From NCBI GenBank assembly GCA_001507935.1, contig LGET01000001.1, positions 1 through 28,212 on the forward strand: 28,212 nt of DNA. Direction: 5' to 3'. The position numbers and the translations under genes are program-made. Source of the DNA: Thermococcales archaeon 44_46 (GTDB taxonomy: Archaea; Methanobacteriota_B; Thermococci; Thermococcales; Thermococcaceae). Below the pieces are notes generated by a model, which was not told the DNA's origin, did no database searches, and saw only the letters and a program-made list of their open reading frames with translations. Positions 12,823 through 21,449 of this stretch are shown here, piece by piece; the first letter of the stretch is position 1, and the number at the start of each line of letters is the position of its first letter.

Positions 12823-14076
12823 ATGAAAAATAGAGGATTAACAGTGCTTTTAGTAGGAATTTTACTATTTAGCGTTGCTGTAAGCGGCTGTATAGGCGGA
12901 GAGACAACAAGCACGCCCCAATATGAAGGAAAAATCGCACTGGTTTATGACGTCGGTGGAAGAGGTGACTTAAGCTTCAACGATATGGCATACCTTGGAG
13001 CCTCAAAGGCCGCAAAGGACTTCAACCTTGAACTTAAAGAGGTACAAAGCAACAGTGAGTCCGATTACTTACCAAACCTTAGAAGTTTGGCCCAAAAGGG
13101 CGACTATGACCTCATTATCGCAGTTGGATTCATGATGGAGGATGCCGTAAAGCAGGTGGCAGAGGAGTTCCCCGACCAGAAGTTTGCCATCGTTGATGGG
13201 TATATCCCAGATAAGCCAAATGTCGTGAGCATTATCTTCAAAGAAAACGAAGGTTCTGCTTTAATCGGAGCTTTGGCCGGGTTAATAGCTGCAAACGACG
13301 GTAAAGACAAAGTAGGCGCTGTTCTTGGTGTTGAAATCCCACCACTCTATAAATTCGAAGGCGGTTACATGTTCGGTGTTGCCTGGGCTGAAGATTACTA
13401 CAAACAAAAAACTGGAAAGGACGTTGATATCAAGGTCTTATACACCTATACCGGTGCTTTTAACGACCCTGCAAAGGGTAAGACCGCTGCTCAAGCTCAG
13501 CTTGGACAGGGAGCATGGGTTATCTACCAGATAGCAGGTGCGACGGGATTAGGTGTATTTGATGCGGTCTATGAATACCTCCAGAGCCAAGGAAAAGACA
13601 TGGGGCCACCATTTGCCGTTGGTGTCGACTCAGCGCAAGACTGGATTAAGCCGGGAGTTATAATTGCCTCAATGATGAAGAGAGTTGACGTCGGTGTCTA
13701 CAAGGCTGTAGAAAGTGTCGTCAAAGGAACATGGAAAGGAGGAGTAATGGAGCTCGGACTAAAAGAGGATGGTGTTGGAGTAAGCAGCATTGACGATGTT
13801 AAGGAGATGTTCAACTCATTGCCAGAAGACGCCAAGGAGCAGAAACTTAAAGAGCTCGGCCTTAACAGCGAGGATGAACTCTTCGCCAAACTTGAAGAGA
13901 CAAGAAACCAAGTTCCGGACTGGATTTGGCAAGCGGTGAGCGAGCTTGAAGAGAAGATCAAGAGCGGAGAAATAAAGGTTCCAATGGCAACCACAAAAGA
14001 CCAGATAGAAGCCATAAGAAACGCCGAAACCTGGCAAGAGATGGAAGAATTAGCGAAAGAATGGGAAAGCAGCTGA
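12823..14076 (+). CDS. BMP-family (PnrA/TmpC-like) nucleoside-binding lipoprotein
   Basis: 417 residues. A signal peptide ends in a lipobox (SVAVSGC, with C23 as the lipidated residue), then a Thr/Ser linker. The BMP-fold core contains the family motifs VYDVGGRGDLSFNDMAY, DLIIAVGFMMEDAV, FAIVDGY, GALAGLIAA, GAVLGVEIPPLYKFEGGYMFG, VGVDSAQDW and IIASMMKRVDVGVYKAV. BMP/PnrA proteins bind purine or other nucleosides and deliver them to the membrane complex encoded by the next three genes. The C-terminus is longer than usual: about 70 residues of charged helix (330-400) are inserted before the final KVPMAT-like strand. First gene of the operon; a T-rich 48-base gap follows, which may give the binding protein more transcript than the rest. 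Confidence 0.92.
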   Translation: MKNRGLTVLLVGILLFSVAVSGCIGGETTSTPQYEGKIALVYDVGGRGDLSFNDMAYLGASKAAKDFNLELKEVQSNSESDYLPNLRSLAQKGDYDLIIAVGFMMEDAVKQVAEEFPDQKFAIVDGYIPDKPNVVSIIFKENEGSALIGALAGLIAANDGKDKVGAVLGVEIPPLYKFEGGYMFGVAWAEDYYKQKTGKDVDIKVLYTYTGAFNDPAKGKTAAQAQLGQGAWVIYQIAGATGLGVFDAVYEYLQSQGKDMGPPFAVGVDSAQDWIKPGVIIASMMKRVDVGVYKAVESVVKGTWKGGVMELGLKEDGVGVSSIDDVKEMFNSLPEDAKEQKLKELGLNSEDELFAKLEETRNQVPDWIWQAVSELEEKIKSGEIKVPMATTKDQIEAIRNAETWQEMEELAKEWESS

Positions 14077-14108
14077 TTTTTCCTTTCTATATTTTAAATT
14101 TTACAGCT
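14077..14108 (+). terminator. T-rich partial stop between the binding-protein and ATPase genes
   Basis: TTTTTCCTTTC and TTTTAAATTTT follow the stop codon; such runs can release part of the polymerases and lower expression of the downstream transporter genes. Inferred from composition only. Confidence 0.3.
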
Positions 14109-14124
14109 CCTTGGAGGTGCATTC

Positions 14125-15654
14125 ATGGAAGAAGTTCCAATTATCGAAATGAAAGGAATCGTCAAGGTATACCCAGATGGTACAAAAGCATTGAAAGGTG
14201 TTGATTTTTCCGTAAAAAAAGGTGAGATTCACGGTTTATTGGGAGAGAATGGAGCTGGAAAAACAACCTTAATGAAAATCCTCTCCGGAATGCTCCATCC
14301 AACAGGGGGTAAAATCTTTGTTAATGGAAAAGAAGTGAGATTTAAGAGTCCTGCCGATGCCCTTGCAAATGGAATCGGCATGGTTCACCAGCATTTTACT
14401 CTTGTTGATGTTTTTGATGGACTTCACAATATCATACTCGGAATGGAAGGTCATGGTCTTTTCTCAAAGATAGATGTTGAGAAAGCGAAGGAGAAGTTGC
14501 AAAAACTCATGGATGAGTTAAATTTCCAAGTTCCTCTTGACGTGCCAGTTGAAAAACTCCCAGTCGGTGTCCAGCAGAGAATCGAAATACTAAAGACCCT
14601 CTATAGAGACGTCGATGTCCTCATACTTGATGAGCCAACAGCAGTATTGACACCGATAGAGGTTAAAGAGCTCTTTGAGGTCCTCAGAAAGCTAAAGTCC
14701 CAGGGCAAAACGATAATATTCATAAGCCACAAGCTGAGGGAAGTCATGGAGATAACCGACAGGGTAACCGTTCTAAGAAAAGGAGAGCTAATCGGGACTG
14801 TCAATACAAGAGAAACAACTCCAAAAGAGCTCGCCAAAATGATGGTTGGGAGAGAGGTTGTTCTCAAAATAGAGAAGCCACCGAAAGAAGCTGGAAAGCC
14901 CGTGCTTGAAGTAAAAGACCTGTGGGTAAAGGGAGACAGAGGGGAAGACGCAGTAAAAGGGCTGACATTTGAAGTGAGAGCCGGAGAGATATTCGGTATA
15001 GCCGGTGTAGAGGGCAACGGGCAGACCGAGCTTATAGAAGCAATAAGCGGGTTGAGAAAAGTAGAAAAAGGCAAAGTAATTCTCAACGGGAAGGATATAA
15101 CCGGCAGGCCACCGAGGGAGCTTTACGACCTTGGAATGGCACATATCCCAGAAGATAGAATTCACATGGGTCTTGTAATCGAAATGAGCGTGGCTGAAAA
15201 TTCAATTCTTGGACTCCACTGGAGAAAGGCCTTTAGAGGGCCGTTGGGACTTATAAGGTGGGACAAAGTTAAAGAACATGCTGCAAAACTTGTGAGGGAC
15301 TTCGAGGTTTCCGTCCCAAGTATAGAAGCCCCCGCAAAGAGTCTAAGTGGAGGAAACCAGCAAAAGCTCATAGTTGCAAGGGAGGTTAGCAAAGAGCCGG
15401 AATTTATAATCGCCTCTCAGCCAACGAGAGGTGTAGATGTTGCATCAACTGAGTACATAAGAAACTACCTCATAAAGCTCAGAAACGAAAACAAAGCAGT
15501 TCTTTTGGTTTCTGCAGACTTGGATGAGGTGCTGCAGCTCAGTGATAGAATGGCAATAATCTACGAGGGCAAATTCGTGGGTATAGTCAAGCCCGAAGAA
15601 GTTACTGAGGAGCAAATAGGACTGATGATGGGAGGTATCAAGAATGAGAGTTGA
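14125..15654 (+). CDS. Nucleoside ABC importer ATPase, tandem ABC domains
   Basis: 509 residues with two fused ABC domains, as in the CUT2/BMP-type importers (RbsA, NupO-like). Domain 1 has Walker A GENGAGKTT (40-48) and Walker B VDVLILDE (163-170), but a weak signature LPVGVQQR (145-152). Domain 2 is the reverse: its Walker A reads GVEGNGQTEL (294-303), with Gln in place of Lys, and its Walker B glutamate is lost (FIIASQPTRGVD), but the signature LSGGNQQK (407-414) is perfect. One competent ATP site per pair is expected. GGAGGT precedes the ATG by 6 bases. The 3' end overlaps the permease gene by 11 bases. Confidence 0.93.
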   Translation: MEEVPIIEMKGIVKVYPDGTKALKGVDFSVKKGEIHGLLGENGAGKTTLMKILSGMLHPTGGKIFVNGKEVRFKSPADALANGIGMVHQHFTLVDVFDGLHNIILGMEGHGLFSKIDVEKAKEKLQKLMDELNFQVPLDVPVEKLPVGVQQRIEILKTLYRDVDVLILDEPTAVLTPIEVKELFEVLRKLKSQGKTIIFISHKLREVMEITDRVTVLRKGELIGTVNTRETTPKELAKMMVGREVVLKIEKPPKEAGKPVLEVKDLWVKGDRGEDAVKGLTFEVRAGEIFGIAGVEGNGQTELIEAISGLRKVEKGKVILNGKDITGRPPRELYDLGMAHIPEDRIHMGLVIEMSVAENSILGLHWRKAFRGPLGLIRWDKVKEHAAKLVRDFEVSVPSIEAPAKSLSGGNQQKLIVAREVSKEPEFIIASQPTRGVDVASTEYIRNYLIKLRNENKAVLLVSADLDEVLQLSDRMAIIYEGKFVGIVKPEEVTEEQIGLMMGGIKNES

Positions 15655-16675
15655 TATCAAAGGGTTCACAAAGCCACTTGTAGAGAGCCTAGTAGCAATA
15701 GTTATTGGAATCTTAGTAGGTGCGATTATACTGGCATTCTCCGGATACAGCCCAGCTGAAGCATACATAGCACTTTTCAACGGAGCTTTAGGCTCAAAGT
15801 ACGGATTAGCCATGACACTGAGCTCCGCAACTCCCATAATACTAACAGCTTTGACCTTTGGAATAGGAGCGAGAACAGGGCTTTTCAATATCGGTGGAGA
15901 AGGTACGGTGTATTTCGGAGCGATAATGGCAATCATACTAACAAATCTCTGGGGAAACGTTTTAATGGGCCTGTTTGGTGGAATACTAGCAGGAATGGCC
16001 TGGATGGCAATTCCAGCAATTCTAAAGGTTCTAAGAGGAGTAAACGAAGTTGTATCCACCATCATGCTTAACTGGATGGCATACTTCATAGCCCTTTACA
16101 TCGTCCTGCAGAAAATACCTAACCCAGAAGACCCGAATAAGACACTGGCAGTCCCGGTGAGCGCAAGATTCCCAATAATAATGAAAGGAACCGAGCTTTC
16201 ATGGGCATTTGCGATTTCCGTAATAGCGGCCCTCATAACGTACTACATCTTATGGCACACGGAACTGGGCTACGAGCTCAGAGTGAGCGGGTACAATGAG
16301 AGAGCAGCCCGTTATGGTGGAATAAATCCGAAGAAAGCAATTATATGGTCATTCTTACTTGGAGGTATCATGAGCGGCCTTGCTGGAGCAACAGAAGTCA
16401 TGGGGAGGCCCCCAAGCTATGCAATAAGCCAGGGAATGGCGAACATATACGGCTATGGATTTGATGGAATAGGGGTTTCCCTCGTAGGAAGAAATCACCC
16501 GCTTGGAATAATATTCAGCGGCATCTTCTTTGGAATGCTTAGAGCTGGAGCAACAAGCATGCAGATTGAGGCAGGAGTGCCATTAGAGATGGTAAAAGTT
16601 GTCCAGGGAGTTATAGTTGTGACCATTGCAATTCCAGGACTTTTAGACCTTCTAAAGAAGGTGGTGAGAAGATGA
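15644..16675 (+). CDS. Nucleoside ABC importer permease 1 (BPD_transp_2 family)
   Basis: 343 residues, about ten hydrophobic helices. Family landmarks are the first helix with IVIGILVGAIILAFSG, the loop GIGARTGLFNIGGEGTVYFGA (the conserved FNIGGEG motif) and the EAA-like coupling region ELRVSGYNERAARYGGI. Closest in type to YufP/NupP-like subunits. GGGAGGT precedes the ATG by 6 bases, inside the ATPase gene. Forms the membrane channel with the next gene. Confidence 0.92.
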   Translation: MRVDIKGFTKPLVESLVAIVIGILVGAIILAFSGYSPAEAYIALFNGALGSKYGLAMTLSSATPIILTALTFGIGARTGLFNIGGEGTVYFGAIMAIILTNLWGNVLMGLFGGILAGMAWMAIPAILKVLRGVNEVVSTIMLNWMAYFIALYIVLQKIPNPEDPNKTLAVPVSARFPIIMKGTELSWAFAISVIAALITYYILWHTELGYELRVSGYNERAARYGGINPKKAIIWSFLLGGIMSGLAGATEVMGRPPSYAISQGMANIYGYGFDGIGVSLVGRNHPLGIIFSGIFFGMLRAGATSMQIEAGVPLEMVKVVQGVIVVTIAIPGLLDLLKKVVRR

Positions 16676-17577
16676 TCGAGGCAGTTATTTCAATACTTAT
16701 TGGAGCACTGACGGCCATGGTTCCACTAGTGCTTACAAGCGTGGGGGCTACAGTGAGCGAGAGAGCAGGTGTAGTAAACATAGGATACGAGGGAATAATT
16801 CTCATGAGTGCCTTCTTCGGAGCAATATTCGCAGAAATCACAGGCAATCCCTGGATCGGTCTTATTGGTGGGGCTTTTGTGGGCATGCTCCTTGGAATGC
16901 TTCACGGATTTATCACAGTCTACCTGAAGGGAGACCATGTAATTCCCGGTATAGGTGTAAACCTCCTAGCACTGGGTGTAGTTGCCTTTGGAATTACAGC
17001 ATACTGGGGAACTGCCGGTCAGCACCAAGTTCCAACGAACGTTAGAGTTGCGCCGATAATAAACACTCCATACGGAAGCCTAAGCCCAATGGTTCTCATA
17101 ACAATTGCCATAGCAATCTTAACCCACTGGGTTCTTTTCAGAACTCCATTAGGGCTTAGAATAAGGGCAGTGGGTGAAAATCCTGAAGCAGCGGATGCTC
17201 TTGGTATAAACGTCGAACGCTACAGATTCCTAGCCACAGTCTACGGGGCAATGCTTGCAGGTCTTGGAGGAGCCTTCATGAGCGTTGACTGGCTTGGAAC
17301 TGTCACAAAGCAGCTTTCAGCAGGTAGAGGATTTATCGCCCTAGCAAACATGGTGTTCAGCGGATGGAACCCATTAAGGGCACTCCTTGGTGGATTCATC
17401 TTCGGATTCTTCGATAACCTCTCAGTGTGGGTAAGAACGAATCCAGAAATCCAGAGAATCGTCCCATGGCAGTTCGTTGCTACACTTCCATATCTAGTGA
17501 CATTGATCATTGTGGCAGGAATAATAGGAAAAGTAAGGCCTCCAAAGGCCGATGGAAAGCCCTACAAGAGAGAGTGA
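16672..17577 (+). CDS. Nucleoside ABC importer permease 2 (BPD_transp_2 family)
   Basis: 301 residues, eight to nine hydrophobic helices. Motifs: ATVSERAGVVNIGYEGIIL (the family's NIGxEG loop) and LRIRAVGENPEAADALGI (coupling helix to the ATPase). Closest in type to YufQ/NupQ. Starts on an ATGA overlap with permease 1 and ends the operon; its stop lies only 6 bases from the stop of the convergent ZnuA-like gene. Confidence 0.92.
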   Translation: MIEAVISILIGALTAMVPLVLTSVGATVSERAGVVNIGYEGIILMSAFFGAIFAEITGNPWIGLIGGAFVGMLLGMLHGFITVYLKGDHVIPGIGVNLLALGVVAFGITAYWGTAGQHQVPTNVRVAPIINTPYGSLSPMVLITIAIAILTHWVLFRTPLGLRIRAVGENPEAADALGINVERYRFLATVYGAMLAGLGGAFMSVDWLGTVTKQLSAGRGFIALANMVFSGWNPLRALLGGFIFGFFDNLSVWVRTNPEIQRIVPWQFVATLPYLVTLIIVAGIIGKVRPPKADGKPYKRE

Positions 17578-17583
17578 GCCCTT

Positions 17584-18543
17584 TCATTTTTTTATTATTA
17601 CTCCCACAGCTGTCCCAAGGGTAATGCCGACCACGAGGGCGAGGAGGATATACGTTGTGTTGAGGTTTGGTTGCTGAAATACCTGTCCTTGTTGCGGAGC
17701 ACAGCTTCTAAATGCTGATGCTACGCTGGCCGAATTTTGAGCTAAAATATCAGTGTAGTCTTTTCCGCTCCACATGACCGAAACTTCGACCGCTGGAACC
17801 CCAGTTCTTTTTGAAAGCTCAAGGGCGGCACTCTTTAACGGTTCTGGGGACTCCTCTGAGTAAACTATTACATCAACCGTTTTTGCAACATCAAGGAGCT
17901 CATCCACACTCTTGGCCGGCACCTCTTCTTCAGGCAGGATAGAGCCGACCACCACAATTCCCATCCACTCCAGAGCATACTGTTGTGAGGGAAGCTCTAC
18001 TAATGCCTTCTTTCCTTCCAGACCCAGTTTTTGGTAGGCTGAAACAACCCCCTCAACCTTTGCCTTAAATTCTAAAAACCGGGAATCATAAGCCGAGAAT
18101 CCCAAGGCATCTTCCACAGCCTTTGCTATGGCAAGGGCATTGTAAGGGTCAAGCCAAATGCCGTGTGGGTTGTGCTTGTTGTTATACCACCTCTCGGGGA
18201 GATAGCGGAAGCCATATTTTTGATAATCCCCTATCCCAAGAACTTTTCCTTTCAAGATGCCTTCCTGCTCGAGCTCCTCTATTTTCTCTTCAGCCGGCAG
18301 GTGGCCAAGTGTAACTATAACGTCTGCCCTTTGGATTCCCTCAATCTGCTCCGGTGTAAGCTGATATTGATGTGGATCCACGCCCGGAGGAACAAGATAT
18401 TCCACCTGAACAGCGTCCCCAAAGGCTTCCCTGAGTATCTCTGCTATGGGCGCTATGCTTGTAACAACTAAAGGCTTTTCCTGGGCAACAGTTAATGGAG
18501 AAAGAAGGATAAGTGCAAACAGCATTGCCACTACCTTTTTCAT
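17584..18543 (-). CDS. ZnuA-like metal-binding protein with a C-terminal membrane anchor
   Basis: 319 residues. A signal peptide (1-20) is followed by the cluster A-I solute-binding fold with VVTSIAPIAEIL, GVDPHQYQLTP (H58), VTLGHLPAEE (H81) and NPHGIWLDPYNA (H127), the usual His ligands for Zn or Mn. No His-rich loop. Residues from about 298 (TYILLALVVGITLGTAVGVIIKK) form a membrane helix, so it is tethered by its C-terminus rather than by a lipid, as is common in Thermococcales. No permease or ATPase partner lies in the window. GGTGAC is 6 bases before the ATG, and TTTAAAATAC at about 18574-18584 is its TATA. Confidence 0.88.
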   Translation of the reverse strand: MKKVVAMLFALILLSPLTVAQEKPLVVTSIAPIAEILREAFGDAVQVEYLVPPGVDPHQYQLTPEQIEGIQRADVIVTLGHLPAEEKIEELEQEGILKGKVLGIGDYQKYGFRYLPERWYNNKHNPHGIWLDPYNALAIAKAVEDALGFSAYDSRFLEFKAKVEGVVSAYQKLGLEGKKALVELPSQQYALEWMGIVVVGSILPEEEVPAKSVDELLDVAKTVDVIVYSEESPEPLKSAALELSKRTGVPAVEVSVMWSGKDYTDILAQNSASVASAFRSCAPQQGQVFQQPNLNTTYILLALVVGITLGTAVGVIIKK

Positions 18544-18573
18544 TTTAGGTCACCCTAACAGAATTGATGCATT

Positions 18574-18632
18574 GTATTTTAAAGTTTTGCAGCGGGTTTA
18601 AATATACCAAGACTAAAAACAGCATGATGCTT
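18574..18632. promoter_or_regulatory. Divergent promoters of the ZnuA-like and peptidase genes
   Basis: Leftward TATA TTTAAAATAC (18574-18584); rightward TATA TTTAAATATA (18597-18606). The rightward transcript should begin near 18627, leaving almost no leader before the cluster of ATGs at 18624, 18627 and 18633. Confidence 0.45.
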
Positions 18633-20399
18633 ATGAAAAGTAGGATACTTGCTTTCCTTCTTGTTCTGCTGTTGGCATTGAGCCTTAGTACATACCAGCG
18701 AGATAGCGTTTTAGTGAAAATAAATCCGAACGAGGAACTTCTGTCCATTGTTTACTACCTCGCATTTGGGCATGATGAGTTTGTAATCCACAGAGGGAAG
18801 TACATCAGCGATGTAGAGAAGTGGTTTGGAGCGTACAAAAACCACAGAGCGGTGGAGGTACTTAGGGAATACTTCAAAAATGCAAAAAGAATTCCCGAGA
18901 AGGACTATCTGTTATTTGTTCTTGATGCATATCTTCTGCAGTTCTCAGAGCCACCTGAAATGAAAAGAATCTACACAGAATGGCAGGATCAGGAGCTTGA
19001 CAAAATAGTGGATGCTCTGAGGGAGTTTTCCAGGGATACAAACTTCATAGAATTTTTCAGGAAGCATGAAAACTACTACAGCGAAGACCTGGAAGTTTAC
19101 ACCTCTGCTATAGCCCTGCTTCCTCCAGACAAATTCATGAAGTCATATATGAACTCAACCAAAGTTCGGTTTGAGTTTCATTTTCCCTATCTGGTATGTA
19201 TTCACGGGCACAGCTTCAGAGAAAAAATAAGCGAAACGGTAATCTACGGCTCCGGAGGAATGCATCCATTAGTCAGAAGAAACCCTCCCCAAACATACTG
19301 GGGCTTTCTTAGGGCAAAGGACACAGTTTTTGGGCTTCCACTAAATAGTGTTTACGTTAACAACTCAGAATTTGACAGAGTGTGGATTTTGGAGTTTATC
19401 TACCACGAACTTGGGCACGACTTAACCTCACCCAAGCTCGGCGAGTATTATGGATACAAGGTGAGACCCCTTAGGTACCTTGAAGACACCATAGAAGAGG
19501 ATATGCCTTACTTGGCAACATACGACATCCACTTCTGGGGCGAAGCAACAATGATATACGAAAGTTTTGCAGATGGCTGGGCATACTTTGCCCTGAGTAG
19601 AATAAATAAGGACTATGCAGAACTCTCTCTGGAGATGCAGAAAGCATGGGGAGAATTTTGGATCGAAGAGGTTGTAGAGCTCTACGAAAAATACGCCAGA
19701 ATTGCCGTTGAAAACAACAAGCCTCTAGACGAGTACATGCTTAACATTTTGACGGAGTTAGCCCAAAAAGTGCCTGAAGAGAAGGCAAAAGCCCTTTATA
19801 AGGAAAGAGTACCCGTGACTCCTTTGAGAGCCTTGGATGATGTGGTAAAGGAAGGAGAAGTGCTCATAGTCTACGGCACGCAAAATCCGGACAAAAGTGG
19901 TGTGGATTACGACAGGAAAACCGCGGAAATAGTTAGAGATTACCTCCAGAGGTTTTATTCCCAGTGGACAGGAGAGATAAAGGTAGAAGTTAAGAGCGAC
20001 CTGGAAGTGACCGACGAGGATTTAAAGAAGGATCTGATTCTCATTGGAGGTCCAGCTAGTAACAAAGTCGTCGATCAGCTGGATGAAGGCTTTCCCTTGA
20101 GATTTGTGTTTTCAAACGGAACATGGATTCTGGAGAAAAATGCTGAATTCAAAAACGTCAGAACGTTTCTAATAACGGATCAAAATATAAAAGAAATCGA
20201 ATTTACCAGCAAAACCTATAACTCACCCCTTACATCTCTAATAATGGCAATACAAAACCCATATCGGCAAGACAACTACATAATATGGATCGCCGGGACG
20301 GATAGATACGGAACAAGAAGGTATAAAAATCCAACCTACTACCTACTAAGCTACCAAATATATGATGGAAGAGTCATTGAGGACGGATTTTACTCCTGA
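18633..20399 (+). CDS. Envelope HExxH metallopeptidase-like protein (DUF4932-like)
   Basis: 588 residues from ATG 18633 (18624 and 18627 also possible). The start is a hydrophobic signal or anchor (ILAFLLVLLLALSLS). The zinc motif H258-E-L-G-H262 lies in EFIYHELGHDLTSP, and a likely third ligand E310 in MIYESFADGWAYF sits 48 residues on, a gluzincin layout. Residues before it are helical and Trp/Tyr-rich, as in DUF4932 proteins. The last ~190 residues form a separate alpha/beta domain (VLIVYGTQNPD, then DLILIGGPASNKVVDQL, and IIWIAGTDRYGTRRY), which recurs in Thermococcales envelope proteins; I cannot name it. Probably an extracellular peptidase; substrate unknown. Its last 10 bases overlap the convergent small gene. 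Confidence 0.78.
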   Translation: MKSRILAFLLVLLLALSLSTYQRDSVLVKINPNEELLSIVYYLAFGHDEFVIHRGKYISDVEKWFGAYKNHRAVEVLREYFKNAKRIPEKDYLLFVLDAYLLQFSEPPEMKRIYTEWQDQELDKIVDALREFSRDTNFIEFFRKHENYYSEDLEVYTSAIALLPPDKFMKSYMNSTKVRFEFHFPYLVCIHGHSFREKISETVIYGSGGMHPLVRRNPPQTYWGFLRAKDTVFGLPLNSVYVNNSEFDRVWILEFIYHELGHDLTSPKLGEYYGYKVRPLRYLEDTIEEDMPYLATYDIHFWGEATMIYESFADGWAYFALSRINKDYAELSLEMQKAWGEFWIEEVVELYEKYARIAVENNKPLDEYMLNILTELAQKVPEEKAKALYKERVPVTPLRALDDVVKEGEVLIVYGTQNPDKSGVDYDRKTAEIVRDYLQRFYSQWTGEIKVEVKSDLEVTDEDLKKDLILIGGPASNKVVDQLDEGFPLRFVFSNGTWILEKNAEFKNVRTFLITDQNIKEIEFTSKTYNSPLTSLIMAIQNPYRQDNYIIWIAGTDRYGTRRYKNPTYYLLSYQIYDGRVIEDGFYS

Positions 20400-20683
20400 T
20401 CCTCGCTGTTCTTTCCATTCTTTATGTATGGCTTGCCTATTGCTATGCTGAAGCCTTTGAAGGAGTCATCCTTGCGGTGGAACTCTATAGCCAGCGGCAG
20501 ATTGTTATCTTCATTTATCACTATTCTAACGATTCTGGCGCGCGAATGGTCGTTCAAATATTCTTCCTTAAGCTTGTCATAATGCTCCAGAGCTTCGTTT
20601 ATAGCGTCCTCGTGCATGTTGTAGATTTCCCTGGAGTAGTTGCTGTGCTCCCTTATTGATTTTATCACATCCTCCTTATCCAA
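20390..20683 (-). CDS. Small acidic protein of unknown function, downstream of the phosphoribosyltransferase
   Basis: 97 residues. The first half is a charged helix (MDKEDVIKSIREHSNYSREI... EALEHYDKLKEEYL). The second half has two strands (ARIVRIVINEDNNLPLAIEFHR and FKGFSIAIGKPYI). The start is a TTG at 20683 with GAGGT 9 bases upstream, just 12 bases after the stop of the phosphoribosyltransferase gene, so the two are co-transcribed. A GTG at 20668 is too close to its GGAGG. Its C-terminus overlaps the 3' end of the peptidase gene by 10 bases. No family recognised. Confidence 0.65.
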   Translation of the reverse strand: MDKEDVIKSIREHSNYSREIYNMHEDAINEALEHYDKLKEEYLNDHSRARIVRIVINEDNNLPLAIEFHRKDDSFKGFSIAIGKPYIKNGKNSEDQE

Positions 20684-20695
20684 GGTATCACAACC

Positions 20696-21343
20696 TCAGG
20701 CTTTGCGCCAGGATTGCCCATCCCATTTAAATATTTTTCTCATCTGAGCAAATTTTAAAGCCTCTTCAAGCTTTTCCTTCGGAACCTCCATACCGTGGAG
20801 CTCTTTGAACAGCTCAACTATTTCATCTGCAGTGAGGGCTTCCTTTTCCTCAAACAGGTTGCCCACAAGGTTTATCATATCCTCAACAAAGTTCCATGGG
20901 AAGACTATCCATGCCCAGTCAATCTCCTCTCCAAAGTAATCTGGATTAAACTTTGAGGTTTTTATCGTCAAAAGAGTTGCAACTTTTATTTCAGCTGGAT
21001 TTTTGCTCTCAATGTAACTCTTTGCCAGGGTTAAGCTTTCTCCAGTGTCCGCTATGTCATCAACTATCAGAACTTTCTTACCTTCAAAATTGTATTGCGT
21101 GCCGTACTTAAGTTTGGCTTTCCCATCTGGAGTTGCCGTGACCCCCCAGTGCTCAACCTTAATGCTGACGAGGTCTTTAATGCCCAAATAGTCACAGTAA
21201 AGCCTCGCTGCAACCCAGCCGCCTCTTGCAAGGCCCACAACAACGTCTGGCATCCATCCTTCTTCAAGAATCCTGATAGCTCCTTCTTTGGCCCACTTCT
21301 CTATATCGTCCCAAGAAGCTAGGTATGCTGGAAACTTCTTCAT
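20696..21343 (-). CDS. Purine-type phosphoribosyltransferase
   Basis: 215 residues. The PRPP loop is VLIVDDIADTGES (91-103), preceded by the strand-loop VVVGLARGGWVAARLYCDYL (34-53) that binds pyrophosphate and the flexible loop region after VEHWGVT. A C-terminal helical extension (about 160-215) ends in MRKIFKWDGQSWRKA. This matches archaeal xanthine/hypoxanthine-guanine phosphoribosyltransferases that turn purine bases and PRPP into nucleotides. The nearby BMP-type nucleoside importer would supply substrates, though the genes are not in one operon. The ribosome site is weak (GGGAAAT). TATA-like CTTAAATACT lies at about 21375-21384. Confidence 0.85.
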   Translation of the reverse strand: MKKFPAYLASWDDIEKWAKEGAIRILEEGWMPDVVVGLARGGWVAARLYCDYLGIKDLVSIKVEHWGVTATPDGKAKLKYGTQYNFEGKKVLIVDDIADTGESLTLAKSYIESKNPAEIKVATLLTIKTSKFNPDYFGEEIDWAWIVFPWNFVEDMINLVGNLFEEKEALTADEIVELFKELHGMEVPKEKLEEALKFAQMRKIFKWDGQSWRKA

Positions 21344-21403
21344 GATTTCCCTTACTGGCGTTAATGAAAAGGGAGTATTTAAGTATTACGCTTAACATAT
21401 GGC

Positions 21404-21424
21404 AAAAAGAGAAAGAGACTAAAA
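21404..21424 (-). terminator. T-rich stop after the restriction-modification gene
   Basis: On the minus strand the sequence runs TCTCTTTCTCTTTTTG about 25-45 bases after the stop codon of the large R-M gene, ahead of the phosphoribosyltransferase promoter. Confidence 0.35.
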
Positions 21425-21449
21425 CACAGAAATTCTAGAGTGAGGGGAT

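Noticed and set aside
21375..21400. TTAAG-TATTACG-CTTAA as an operator of the phosphoribosyltransferase gene.
   Set aside because: Five-base AT-rich arms are expected by chance around a TATA box.
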